A DNA stretch of 64,000 nt from Lichenostomus cassidix (Eukaryota; Chordata; Aves; Passeriformes; Meliphagidae). Location of the stretch: contig CM039193.1 of assembly GCA_008360975.2 (NCBI GenBank), forward strand, positions 12,638,501 through 12,702,500, read 5' to 3'. The translations under genes were made by a program, and so were the position numbers. The notes under the pieces were generated by a model. That model was given only the letters and a program-made list of their open reading frames with translations. It had not been told where the DNA came from and searched no databases. Below are positions 39,672 to 52,200 of the stretch, in pieces. The stretch's first letter is position 1, and each line of letters starts with the position of its first letter.

Positions 39672-40120
39672 CACGGATCTGAGCCCAGCACGGATCTGAG
39701 CCCAGCACTGATCTGAGCCCAGCACGGATCCCAGCCCAGCACGGATCTGAGCCCAGCACGGATCTGAGCCCAGCACGGATCTGAGCCCAGCACAGATCTC
39801 AGCCCAGCACGGATCAGAGCCCAGCACGGATCCCAGCCCAGCGAGCCCAGACGGATCCCAGCCCAGCACGGATCAGAGCCCAGCACGGATCTGAGCCCAG
39901 CACGGATCTGAGCCCAGCACGGATCTGAGCCCAGCACAGATCCCAGCCCAGCACGGATCTGAGCCCAGCACGGATCTGAGCCCAGCACAGATCCCAGCCC
40001 AGCACAGATCCCAGCCCAGCACGGATCTGAGCCCAGCACGGATCTTAGCCCAGCACGGATCTGAGCCCAGCACGGATCTGAGCCCGGCACGGATCCCAGC
40101 CCAGCACGGCTCTGATGCAG
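39672..40120. repeat. 17-bp minisatellite, about 26 copies
   Basis: The unit is CACGGATCTGAGCCCAG. Twenty-five essentially full units can be counted, plus a 9-base truncated unit (39842-39850), a following unit lacking one base (39851-39866, counted as full), and a degenerate last unit (40105-40120). Variation is concentrated at unit position 4 (G, A or T) and at positions 9-11 (CTGA, CCCA, CAGA, CTCA or CTTA types). No unit variant creates a stop on the minus strand, so all three minus frames stay open and yield Cys-Trp-Ala-Gln-Ile-Arg-type repeats. I do not call these genes. Confidence 0.97.
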
Positions 40121-42812
40121 CAGCCAGACATTGCTGCAGCTCAGTGCTGGGCTGGGGAAAGCTCCCTGCCCTCCTCAGGGACTCTGCACTTCGGTGTCAC
40201 ACATCCCAAACCAGGACATTTATTGGATTTGAGCACTTGATATGAATAAGTGAGCCAATTTCTAAAAAATAGTGTAGTCCCTGACTAGTTGCCACAATTG
40301 TAATCTTCCTTGAGTTCCTAAATAAATATGGACTGGCTGAAGAATACCAGCCATATCCGAGCAAACAGCCATTAGCACCGGGTTTCTTTTCCTCCTCTTG
40401 TGTGGCCTCTCTCCTTACACTTGTGGTAGCTTGTCAGCACTTTCTTTAAAGGTAACACAAAGCCCCCTGAACCTCCCAAACAATGAAAAATGAATTACCA
40501 TAATGTATAATAAATAAGAATCGCCTCTTAAATCAGTCAGTGGCTTTGTTAAAGGGGTCCCAGAGTCTTTTGCCTTTCCAGAACTGCTGTGAATGAGGTC
40601 ACGCTATCCTCAGGAAAGATGACTGGCGCAGTGGGGAAGAGGGATTTCTTAATTTTTTTTTTAATTGCGAGGGGACAGAGCAGCAGCATTCAGGGGAATG
40701 AGTCACAGTGACCAATTCAGGAACTCAGGAATAACAGAAAAAACTGTGAAATAAATTTTAATAATAAAGAGTGGTGTTTAAAATTAATTAGTCTAGATAA
40801 CCTGGTGGCAACACACTAACACCTTGGCTCACACTGTGGAGTGCCTAACCCAGGAATGTGTATTTCCACTGATGTGAAGCCCTTCGCTCTGCTTTTTTTT
40901 TTTTTTTTTCCTGTTTTGGTCCCCTCCCAGAAATCTGTGGGACCATCTCTGAAGCCAGATCCCATACAATGATAAGATAGCCAAGATGCGGTCCTTACGA
41001 GAAACTGAAATATTTCTTCCTGAAAGTCAAAGGAGACATGAAATCTGAGTGCTGACAAATGTGGCCAATATTGGGAAAAATGTTGAACGAGAATAAGAAA
41101 TTAGTTAATAACAGAGTTATTTACTTTGCCTGAATTTCCTCACCCTCTCTGGCAAACCTTTTTTGCATCAGGAGAGAATCAGGGTAATTTGAGACTTCAG
41201 TCACTAATGGCAAATACAGCAGAATACCAGAGGCAGTTCTTTCCCGCATTTATTGTGGAGGAGCACTGATTGCAGGCAATTGTATTGATCCATTCAGCCA
41301 CTCATTTCACTCCATTGGAAAATGAATTCATTTTGACAGGCTTTGGCAAGAACTCATTAGTCTGTAGCTTAATGCTTAATAAACTGTCATCTCTCCTTTC
41401 ACAGAGTAAGACCAATTGCCAGACAGCCTGGGGATGCAGGGGAAGTCTGAAGACTTCATTTTTATCAGAAATTAGATTAATAAAATACCAGATGATATGA
41501 GAGCAAATGAACAGAAATGCATACATGAAATAAGTAAGCAGATAACTCACCTACAAAATGGAAAGAAAAGTTTTCGAAATAGAGAGGGAGATTGGACTTT
41601 AAACCTATACCAGAAATTTTGCTGTGGCAAAAAGCATGAGCCACTGTTTGAAGGTCTTGGAGCATCACCTTCAAAATTTTGTAAAGTGAGGTTATTCCTG
41701 GTGGTTTCAATGGTATAATTTCCTGTACTCTAGACCAATACTATTTAAATGTTCTTAGCATGTTAATTATCAAGATTTTGTGAATGTGAGGAAAAAAGCA
41801 ACCTGCATAGAAAAAGCCATACAGGCAACACTCAGCTTTGGTAAATGATTGATTGTCTTCTTTGCTTCTATCTATCTGCTTTCAGATGCTGAGATCAACC
41901 ATTACTTGGAACAGTAAAAAGTATTTTCTCAGGCTGTAATAAATGCTATGAACATAGCATGATCTTTCTTAAAATTTTTGTTGTGTTTTCAGATGTGATT
42001 ATATGATATTATATTGTATATGTTCTCCCAGAAAAGCTGTTGACTCGAATTTAAAGTGCCATTTAAAAAAAAAAAATAAAAGGAAATAATGCAGAATGCA
42101 CTGTGTAAAATTGAAAATCCCACTTCTGTATCAATGGTATTTACTGTGCCAGATGTTCTGGCCTACCCTTTGTGAAGTTTTATTCTGGTTAAAAGTATAG
42201 AAAAGATGTCCATAGGTGGTACTTGAAAAAGTCCTGCAGAAACATGTGGGAAACAGTGTGAAATGGATTACTGTTGCTATACCAGGGCATTTGTTTTTCC
42301 TTTTTGCTCTTATTCCAACTCGTCGTCAAGCTGTTGTCCAATTCTCTCAATCACAAGTGAAATTAATTTCCTTCATGTTTTACGATAGAAGACAGCTTGA
42401 TGAAATCACTTGAGGATCCTAGGGACTCTTCCAGCTAAGCAGACTGAAGTGGCAGTCCCATGTCTTTTCCAATGCAGCTAAGCCAGGTCTGCTGTCTCTT
42501 CATGTGGCAGTTCATGCCCTAGTGCAGGAGTATAATGTAAATGTACAGGAGTATAATGTAAATGTGCAGGAGTATAACCCACCTCCAAAGACTTCTTCCC
42601 TTTCCATCTTCTTCCAAAGGCTTTGGGCCTCCTGAAATTGCTGCCCTGAGACAGATTATGGAGAAAAGCAGTAGCATATCTCAGTGGTGTCAGCTCCTAC
42701 GTGCAGTACGGTGAGACTAGAGAGAGTTAATGTCTGAAGCAACATTTATCTGTGGGATAGCATGGATTGTCTGTGCTAGAAAAGATTTGGCAGTTTGCTG
42801 TTCTGGCAGGCT
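40121..42812. other. Intergenic DNA, possible conserved noncoding parts
   Basis: No gene is recognised. Two stretches, about 40480-40660 and 41220-41430, read like enhancer-type noncoding DNA: balanced composition, no low complexity, and several homeodomain-like or octamer-like words. This is inference only. A 21-bp tandem repeat lies at 42522-42579. Confidence 0.5.
42522..42579. repeat. 21-bp tandem repeat, 2.8 copies
   Basis: Units at 42522-42542, 42543-42563 and a partial unit at 42564-42579 share the word CAGGAGTATAATGTAAAT. The first two differ at one base. Confidence 0.92.
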
Positions 42813-42910
42813 TTCCTAGTGTAGCCACAGCTTATACTGGCAAGCTAGTGTTTTGTCTGTATGTAGTTTATACCAGTTCCCTGAATGAAATGTGCTATAC
42901 TGGCAGACTC
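42813..42910. mobile_element. Possible ancient non-autonomous DNA transposon fragment
   Basis: The words CTAGTGTAGCCACAGCTTA, TATACTGGCAAGC, TTATACCAGT and GCTATACTGGCAGA occur close together. From memory they resemble a degenerate hAT-like repeat that is frequent in turtle and crocodile genomes, in which GTGTAGAC and TATACTGGCA words recur. There are no clear ends or target duplication. The unrecognised 162-residue open frame across 42767-43255 is better explained by this repeat and by chance than by a gene. Confidence 0.35.
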
Positions 42911-45900
42911 CTTCCCCCTCCCACCCACACACAGCAGCATCTACTTTGGCATTCAGTACACAGCAGCAGTTCTGACTATAGATTTATTAGTGTAAGAAAA
43001 ATCATGCTCCTTGATAAAAAGGGGGCTGAAAGTGTGGAAGAGTTGGGTAGAAATCTGTCTTTGCACTGTAGATATATGGGAGCATTGCAATCCTGTGTGT
43101 TTGGTGAGATGATTTACAAATGCCACTGGTGCAAGACTAGTACTCCAAGAACCGTACCTGCACTGGTTTGCTACTACACTTTCCAGGTGGAGAGCCCAGA
43201 GGCATTTCTCCTCTGTGTTGCACAAGATTGGTGGGTGAGAAACTACAGCCATTGATCAGTTTACTCTTACAAATAACCCTCTTTTCCCTCACAAAAAGCC
43301 CCCTTTTTTCCTGAGGAGATGTGGAGTTTGAAATGCTGATGGCACAGAAGCCCTTGTCTCTGTTATCTCTTTTTATGGTTCCCTTTGAAGGGGAGAATTT
43401 CCCTGCCTGTGGCTGAGATAACAGAGAGATGCTAAGTGGTGGGATTTTTCACAGCACTTGACCATATGCAATAAAAGGTCAATTTGGACACACATCCCAG
43501 TGAACTTGGAAACATCAGAGTTTTGCTGGTTTAATGTGGAAATCAAAGTGTTTCAATAGCTCTCCCAGCAGAGCTATTACCTCCTAATTGCCTTTTTCTT
43601 CATTTGCCCCCCACCTCTTAAAAGCACAATGCCTTACTACTTTTAAGTTTAGAAAACTCCAGTAGGTGGACTGGGATTCATTTTTGCCTGTCTCTAACAG
43701 AACAAGGGTTCACAGTGAGGGCTGTGGGGACTGAGGCCTGAAACCCCAAGCTCTCCATGAGATGACCAGAAGAACCTTTGGGCTGAGAATATTATAGGTG
43801 TCAGGCTTTCACCTGGGCTCCAGCCACTACTGGAGATAGACTCATGAGAGAGATCCTCTGAGGTTTTGGGAGCAAACCAGACTGGGGCTGAGAATCAGGG
43901 GAGCTGCAAATGGAGACTGGGAGAATGCTTCCAGGGCTGGGAGTATTCAACACCTTTCCATTTTTCTTTCTTCTTTTTTTCCCCTTTCTTTTTATTTTTT
44001 CTATTTTTTTCTTCCCCCCCCTTTTTTTTTGTTGTTGGTTTTGTTTTATTTTTGGTTGATTGGTTTTTTGTTTTGTTTTTGTTTTTTAATTTTTTTAATT
44101 TCCCTCTGTGCCAGCTGAGAGATTGCTGCAGGCTGGAGGTTAGATGCACCCCAGCATGGCTGTTCTTATGCTCCTGTGTATATGGGGTTAAATCAGCACA
44201 GAATTCAAATTTCTAGAGCCAGAAAATATCCATCTTGTAATGTTCCTACCATTAAGCAGTAGTTTATTCTTTGCAGAAACACTCAAAAATTAAGGTTCCT
44301 ATCCAGGTACCTTCTTGATAAAGAATGTTTGGCACAGTTAAAATTTTCAGGCTTTGAGTAATATATTGTTAGGAACTGGAGATAGCAGCACACAATAAAT
44401 TCTCTTGGTTTTGGCTGGGCACCTAAAGCCATCTGACTGAGCCTGGAAGGAAGTTTGGCATTGCTGCTATTTAGAAGATTGGCTAATGCAAGGATTTGGA
44501 ATATAAAAACCAAATCAGAAGAAATATTTCATCTTCATAAGGTGGTCCCCTAGGCTCAGTCCTGCAGCCTTGCTCATGCAAAACCAACTTCTCATACAGC
44601 TTATTCCTATTAGGGGGAAAATCCCATGGTCTGGCTGTTTGCTTGTCAGGATGATGAGCATTTCTCCAGCTGTTCAGGCCCCTGGCATGTCCTTCCTCAC
44701 CGGGCTGCCTCTGCCCGTTGAAGTCACGACAAATTGCTCAGCATGGAAGTGCAGATGGCTCAGGACAGCTGAGGGTCACAGGGAAAGCACAGACATGGCT
44801 CTCCCCAAACCCTCCCAGCCCCAGTGCATGTACAGCCTTTTGCTCCGGGCTGTGTCCTGGGCCAGGCCAGCTCCTCCATTCGCCCTCCCGTTTCTGTTGT
44901 TCTGTTGTTTTATTTATATTTATTTCTAACTCTGCCACTGTAATTTGTCCTGCCTTCCCTCCTTGCCTCGGCCCTGTATTTTGTCAGATTTTGTGTTCCC
45001 TTGGTCTCAGACAGGGACAGGGCAGGCCCAGTGCGGCTGCCCGGGGCCAGCCCTGCTGCTGGGCTGGGGGTGGCAGTCTCAGGGACCCCAGTGACACCAG
45101 CAAGGACAGCTCCATTTTGGCTCTTGGCTTTGTGTTTCCTGGCCCCGAGAAGGGAGTGGTGCCAGATCCTCCCTGCTGTGAGGCGTTTTTGGCCAAGGAG
45201 CCCCTCGGAGCTCAGCCTTCACTGAGCACTGCTCACAGCCACCCTCGGCCTGTGGGGACAGCACAGGGCCTGTAAAGCCCTTTCCATGTCAGTCAGGACA
45301 CCGGCATGGGTGGGAGGCAGCTGATCTCCCAAATGGACACGATATTCCCACATGTTTGTGCTCGGGAATGCCACGTGGCCTGGCAGCCGAGCCTGTGGGC
45401 AGCAGCGCAGGCCTGGCCCCAGCCGGGCGGCCATGTCAGGGCCCTGTGGCCAGGCTGTGGGGCTGTGGGGAAACACAATCCACTTTCCATTTCGTCAGCA
45501 CAAATTGTATCACTCCTTTCTCCCCCTGCCTCCAAAAATGCGGTTTGCCTTAGTTTGGAAGATACCTTGCCCTCAGCAAGTAAATAAACGCCAACTAAAA
45601 CAAAAAGGAAGCAGAAAACAATAATGAGGCTGCCACGCGCCGGCTGCCAGAGCCTCTGGAGGTTGGATGGGGAGCAGTGGAAGGGCTGCAGTCTCATTTC
45701 AATGCCTTCGAGCCTTCCAACTGCTTGCAAATTTACCTAAACACCTGAAAGTTTAGTGATAGTTTTACTTCTTACCTACTTTACCTACCATTTCTTAAAA
45801 ATGTTTAAATATTCCACCCCCATCCATTAATTTTTAAATGGTTGTATCATAAAAAGAAATATACCTTGCATATACCTTGCTACTGAAGGACAGGGCATTT

Positions 45901-48900
45901 ATTGGCAGATATTTCTCGCAAGCAGCTGGGGCCTTTCCCCTCAACAATGTATTGTTCCTAAAATAAGCTGCAGAAAATAAGAAATGCTTATTTTTTTTAA
46001 GCACACAGTTAAATCCTTAAGTCCTAAGTAAACTGAAAGAGATTTCCCTATAAATGGAAAGAGCCTAGAAACAACTTTAAAGGGACTTTATGTGTGAAAG
46101 AGGGAGACTTCACATTAGCCACACCAACTACACACTTGTTAGGACAAAAGAGTTATGTAGCACATTGCTTACCTCTGTTTGAATAATTTGCTTCATATGT
46201 TTTCCCATCAATATGGTGGTAGGTTAAACACTTAATTTATTTTTGCTGCATACTCTTGTTCTCTCTGATGCTTCATGCCAAACTGCTGTGGTAAAAAGAA
46301 GTCAAATATATTAAAGATGTATATTTTAATTAAAAATATTAGAAGAAACATATTAGTGTTCCTTTTTTTATTAACAGCAGATTGTTGGCCGACTAGGCAG
46401 CAAAGTTATTTATTTGGAAGACATATGTTATGCTGTGGAATAATACTACAAGTAGGACATTGCGTTTGATAAGTGGCTCTGTTGGCAAACTATTTCCCTT
46501 CACTTCTGCTGTGTTGGGGCAGCACTGGGCAGATTCTCTTGTGGTACAAACTGGCACTGCACTGCCAACACTGATCCTGCAGTCACAGCTACCAACAGGT
46601 CCACATTTCATGTGCGCAGAAAGAAATCAGTTCTGTGATGAACTCATTTAGGGCTATTATCTCTGAAATGGGCAGAAGAAAATAAGGCAATGATGCATTG
46701 CACAAGCCATCTTTTTTCTAGGGTTGAACTAAGAGCTTAATTCCATAAAAGTTATTTTTATTTTAACTTTTTAATAGCTTAAGTGACTAAACCCTGCAAA
46801 AAAGTAATGACTGTATGCAATAGTATCGGAGAGAATTATAATAAAGGAGGTACTAATACAACCTAGGCTATTTTTATCATTTTCTTCCCTTCTTCCTCAT
46901 TTTATCATTGTGTTCTAAGTAAACCTGACATATTTATATATGTGAAACAGATGCAAAATGAAGCAGTTTTGTCTTCAGTTATGACCATGCTTTTTCAATC
47001 ATGGACATGATTTATGGAAATGTTCTTTGCTGTAAAAAATTTCTTTTAAAATCCAAACCACATTAATTATAAATCTAACATTCAATTTCTTTTGATACTT
47101 TGGGGAGTGTGGGGAAGTAAATTTTTAATGCAAATAAACAGTTTCTTTAAAAAATCAGTATTCATTAAACGTTGAGATGAAACCAGCACAACACTTCTCA
47201 GTGAAACTACTAGAGAATTCAATTAGATGTTGAGAAAATTAGCTCTCTTTTTGCAATAATATTATATGTCTCAGATTTATATCTGCTATGGTATATTTGG
47301 CACCCCTGGGGCCAACCAAACTGTGAAAAGCTGTTGATGTTGGCTTCTTGGCTGGTCAGCCCCTTCAGGGTTGAGCTCAGTTTACTGTGGAATAAACTCT
47401 AAACATTTCAGAGTTCAGAAGAATTGTGCAGAGGTGTAGGAACTGCCTGAGACTGAGCGATATCTCCAGTAGAGACCAGGAGAATTTGTAAGATCAGCAG
47501 CTGGAGAGAATTTTTTAATCCTGGACAGGGCCAAACTATATAATATCCCCAGCACTGCCAACTATGACGACTTCATCACATCTCTTACAAGGCTCAGGGT
47601 TTTTCTTCACACCTCAGTCCTTGTAGCATGTACAAATCTCAGTTTAATAGTGAGTTTCTAGACCTTGTGATTACAAACAGAAGCTTGGAAATGTTAACCC
47701 TGGAGGCTGAACACCCAGAAAGCAAATAAAACAGTCATATTTTTCTTAAATCTCACATTAAAACCATTCTCCTGATTTTGGGGGTCTCATTCATAACTCC
47801 TGGGTGTGCAGATCTGGTTATACCAGGAAGTTAATTCAGCTTTACAGAATTAAACCCTCCTGACAAAAGGTCTCTGTGGTGCTCTGGTGGTCTGTGGTGA
47901 GCTGGTACTTCTCTCCTCTGCCTGTTTCTACCTGCTATTTCTCATTAAAAGACAGCTGAAAACACTTGATATGCTTTCACTGTATTCCTGCTGCTTATGA
48001 GCAACTACAGTGCCTTGAGCAGCACCGTGGGAGTTAAATTCACATGCTCATCTTCTCCCTACCCATTCAGTTGACCAGTTCTCTCAACTTCTGTTTCATA
48101 CAATGAGGTATTTTTAAGGCATCTGTGCAAAGATCATTTCCAGTGCCAGTATCATGGCATTAAAACTTTTCTTTAAAATGCAAAGGTAGTGACTTTTGCC
48201 CTGTCTTTGAAGAGTAGGCAGTGGCTGGGAGAGCTGCTGGGAAAGCTGGGAGAAGAGCTTGTGTAAGAAGTAGCTTTTTATGAAAGTTATTTCCCCACCT
48301 AGCTGGGCTCTGTTGGAGATTGGATCTTCACATTACAGCTTCTGTGTGGCGGAAAGCTCTGATAGCCACAGAAGTGCTCGGGAGGAGAAGGGAGGTTGGG
48401 AGTCTGTGGAAGGAAGGAAGCTATGAGTCCTGATGTCTGTGTAAAACAAAAGCAGCATTACAGAGTCTACAATTGAACCCCCAATAAACCAATTTTGAAA
48501 GCCTTGGCTTCCCCTGTCCCCCTCCTCACTGTCTCCCTTTGATAGGAACAGGAGGTAGGAGCTTCCCAGGAGTGTAAAGATGTCTGGTCTGGAAAACATG
48601 AAAGAAGAAAGCTTGTATGTTTATTTTGCACGCCATAGATTTTAGGCCCAGAAAGCCTTTTCTTTTTTTATTATTAGAAGATAATATCTTGTTAAAATGT
48701 ATATGTTCTGAGGCTTCAAAGGCGAAAAAAACAAACCAAATCCTCCTCTTGACCTATAAATACAGTTTGAAAAGCTACAACAATTCATTGAAGTTTACTG
48801 TGATAACTTGATTTTGGCCTCAGTCTTGAAGATTTGGGTACTTTGGGAGTTGCAGGAGTCTTGAATGTCCCTGGTAAGCTGTGAGAGGAGAAGTATGAAA

Positions 48901-49251
48901 GCATGGTGCAATGCTGACAGGGCGGAATGCAGCATTCCTGCACATCGGCAGTGTCAAAGAGTGGAGTTTATCGCTGCTGTTTTGTTCTCCTCCATCAGTA
49001 AACACAATCTCTCCACTCCCTGAAGTGAAATCAAACCGCTGTAAAGAAACTCATGAGTAAGCAGGGTAAAATTTCCACTGAATTAATCATATATCTGGTC
49101 CAAAATATTTAAGATATAAACAAAAGAGGATAGAATAAGATCAGCCAGGCATATAAACATTTCCAAAGTGGTTGTTTTCCAGATAGTTTTTGAGCCACAA
49201 CTGGCAAAAACCAGGGCGGTTGCACAAAGCGAGCTTTGAAAGAAATGGATT
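42911..49251. other. Intergenic DNA, no gene recognised
   Basis: It holds a pyrimidine tract (43955-44106), a GC-rich patch (about 44690-45480) with overlapping short open frames in several frames, and otherwise AT-rich DNA. In the GC-rich patch open frames overlap on both strands, which fits high GC rather than coding selection. I see no splice-bounded exon of a known family. Confidence 0.55.
43955..44106 (+). repeat. Long T/C-rich then T/G-rich tract
   Basis: About 150 bases are nearly free of A on the plus strand: first a C/T-rich half with runs of seven to nine C or T, then a T-rich half with G interruptions. The frames across it are low-complexity. Confidence 0.85.
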
Positions 49252-49288
49252 GTCATCAGTTTACACCAGCTGAGGATATGATCCTGCA
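49252..49288 (+). mobile_element. Possible ancient amniote repeat fragment (L3/CR1-like)
   Basis: The 17-base word TTACACCAGCTGAGGAT (49261-49277), followed by a degenerate ATGATCCTG, matches a string I remember as very common in ancient interspersed repeats of reptile genomes. Only this core is convincing, so family and boundaries are uncertain. Confidence 0.35.
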
Positions 49289-52200
49289 TATTTTGTGACA
49301 GTGCAATGGTTATGGATAAGTTTAAAACATATCCAAATGTCTTTGGAAAATGTTTTTCCATCAGAAGAAAAAAGGGCAAGAGCATATCTATGAAAAAGTT
49401 GAGCAAAGTTTAATAGATGTTCTAATGAAAATAATCCTACTACTTTTAAATAAAAGGAAGAAACTTTAAATCTCCCTGCAGTGTCCTTATCTGGATTTCC
49501 AGTATATGTATGACAACAATAATTTGCATGACAGTTTTCACTTTCTTCCTTGAAAGTGTAGTAAAAATGAGAAGGACAAGTACTAATAAATCAGATCAAA
49601 ACCAGAGCTGTTGAACACGCTAAAGTTACAGTGATTTGGGAGAGACTAAAACTCCAGACATCTCAGATGTGGTTCAAAATGTTTATGATACACAGTGCAA
49701 AAAGTGGGGAGGCAGCAGGTCACACAGCAAGAGGTAAAGCGGATGACAAGATACAGGTCAAGAGTGAAATATTCTAAATCCTAACTTGGGGTTCATGAGC
49801 AAGCGATTAAAAGCTGAAAATTATCTCTTTACATCTCATATCAGTATGCAGACTTTCTTTGGGAAGTTTGAGCTATATTGTTGCACAGTACCATTTTCTT
49901 GGCTTGCGTGAAATGAACCTAGTCTGAAGTCCCAAAGTTGTTCATGGTTCACACACAGTCACCTGAGATCTATTAAAATAATAAACTTCACCTCAGAGGC
50001 TGGGAATGTCACTTATTGCTCTCCTACAGTACCTGGAGGAAGAAAGTGAATTTAATATGTTAGACTTAGTTCTTCCTCAAGGCACATATTAGATACTGAT
50101 AGTATGCAAACTGTATTCATGTTTATAGAGACATTTGTGAGAGTGGCTATTTCCATAGTTCCTCCAAAGTCTTTGTCTGACGCAGTTCCTGTAAATCCTT
50201 TCCCTGACACAAGGGCTTAAAACCCTTTTGGTGAAAGTCAGTAATTATCTGAACTTTGGCTGAAGGGGGCATATTGAATGTTACAGAGTTACATTTCATG
50301 TAAGTGACTCTGAAGCAATTGGAAATGAAACTGTGAGAATGCTTGTATTTTTCTTACAGGGCATAATCCTTTTCTTAAAATTACATGCATTCTGCTCATG
50401 GTACTGCAAGCCAGATAGCAGCTGATTCTTGTGAAGGGCAATTTGTGGTCAAAGTAAAAAATCAGCCACAGCATCTTTTGGATTAAGCACATTTTGAAAG
50501 AGTCTAAACAGTGGCAAATGACAGTTTCTTGTTTGTTACCAAAGCCTTGGAAGTTCAGGTGAGATGAGAAAGATAGACTGAAAAAGTACCTCAAAATTCA
50601 TTCTCTGTCCCAGGTAGCCTCATCCCTGGGTTTTTGAAGTCGCACATCTTATACTGATAAATCGTGAAAAATTCCAAACCAAGTAATTTCCCCCAGTGTT
50701 CCTCTAGCCTAGTAAAATATTTTTGCTGATGGAGGACACAAGTGCTCCTTGTATGACCTCTGTAACCTGCTGATATGGATGCTGGAGACCAAAACCAAGT
50801 CCTTGCTTGGCCTTGGTTCAGAGCCAGGACCTACAAGGCAGTCTTCTGCACGTCTGGCACGCATCCTTAGCTACCAGACTATTTGTTATTTCTGGACGTG
50901 TCCCTGATTTTCATTTTGTAGCTGTCCTGCTTTGTATTAACTAAACTCTTCACTAGGCAGGGAGGGAAGCAACAGGAGTTGGACACTCCAACACTTGGTT
51001 TTGTCACTCCCTGGGTACATTATCGAGAGAAACTCCTAAACATTGGTTTATGAAGTTCCAGATAGCAAAGCTGCAAAGATCCAGCTGCCAAGATCAGGAA
51101 TTTGTCTTCTCCCTGTTAACTTCAAAACGCTCTCTTGCAGACACAGGACTGAACAGCTTTGTGTAGTTTAGCCCCCAGCTGTTTCCTTTTGACGAGGTGA
51201 TGGTATTCGTTGCTTCCTGCTGGAGGTTGTCCATATTATATAAATATATATGTTGGGGAGCAAGTCCTTAAATGCCACTATCAGAAGTTAGTCCAGATTG
51301 ATTGTCCACTTCCTTGTGGCTTCGGGAGAGGGTGGTGGCTGATTTTTAAGCCAGTCTTGGAGCCTAGACTGGGTCCTGTCTCTGAGTAGTTAGGCAATTA
51401 TCTGGAGCTGTTTTTGCCAGTTTTGTACTTCAAAAGGTAACACTTTGAAGTTTCATTAATTCTTGTTTCATAAGATCATAGCTCGTAAGTGCATACTTAA
51501 TTAGTTCCTGCTCTGTGAACTGATGCTTTGCACATTTAAAAATTCGTGCCCTTTTTTTGAATGACAACAAGCAAGTCAGTTAAATTTGATATTATGCGTG
51601 TTGTCAGTTCCCATGGTGTAACAGTTGGTGTAATCTGCAATTTTATTACAAATCCATGAACTTTTAAAATGTTCCTTCTAGTCAGTGCTCTGTTCGTGTC
51701 CTTTGCGCAAAACAAAACCCTTGAGTGTGGTAAATAACAAGTATTTGAGTAAACGTAATGTGCTTGAGGGAGCTGATACAGCTTTCTGTGATGGTGTTAG
51801 AGATGTAGTCAGTTCCACAGGACCAGCCAGCTGTCTCTGGAGGTAAGGGCTGAAATCAGGAGTGGCTGCCTCTCGGGTGGGACACCCTTTCACCACGAAG
51901 CACAGAATGTGCCAGCTGGACTCTGCTCAGCCAGGAGGGCTGCCTGGGAATAGGATGTTGTGTGCAGCCCTTGTCCTCAGTCCGAGCAGAGCTGAAGGCA
52001 CCAATCACAAATCACTCCTCTTGTATTTATTTTCACAAAGACACAGCCTAGCTTGCTCATATAAGTACTGATAAAAAAAGTTGAGGCTGCAAGTTATGCT
52101 TTAAATGACTGCTCTTGATACTTATACATGGAATTTTTTTTTTTTTTTTTGAGGAGCCAAGGACTGTCCTTAAGTTTACAAGAGACCTCAGCAGCAGGTG

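Noticed and set aside
39478..40090. Five overlapping minus-strand frames with Cys-Trp-Ala-Gln repeats
   Set aside because: All three minus frames are open because the 17-bp unit has no stop in any of them. There is no start context or non-repeat domain.
39672..40120. CRISPR-like array
   Set aside because: Units are directly adjacent with no spacers, and the surroundings are vertebrate. It is a minisatellite.
42767..43255. 162-codon plus-strand open frame
   Set aside because: No recognisable domain. Its first part overlaps a probable ancient repeat, and the rest resembles random sequence.
44690..45730. Cluster of open frames up to 185 codons in a GC-rich patch
   Set aside because: Frames overlap on both strands with no conserved motif or splice pattern. 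High GC reduces stop codons by chance.
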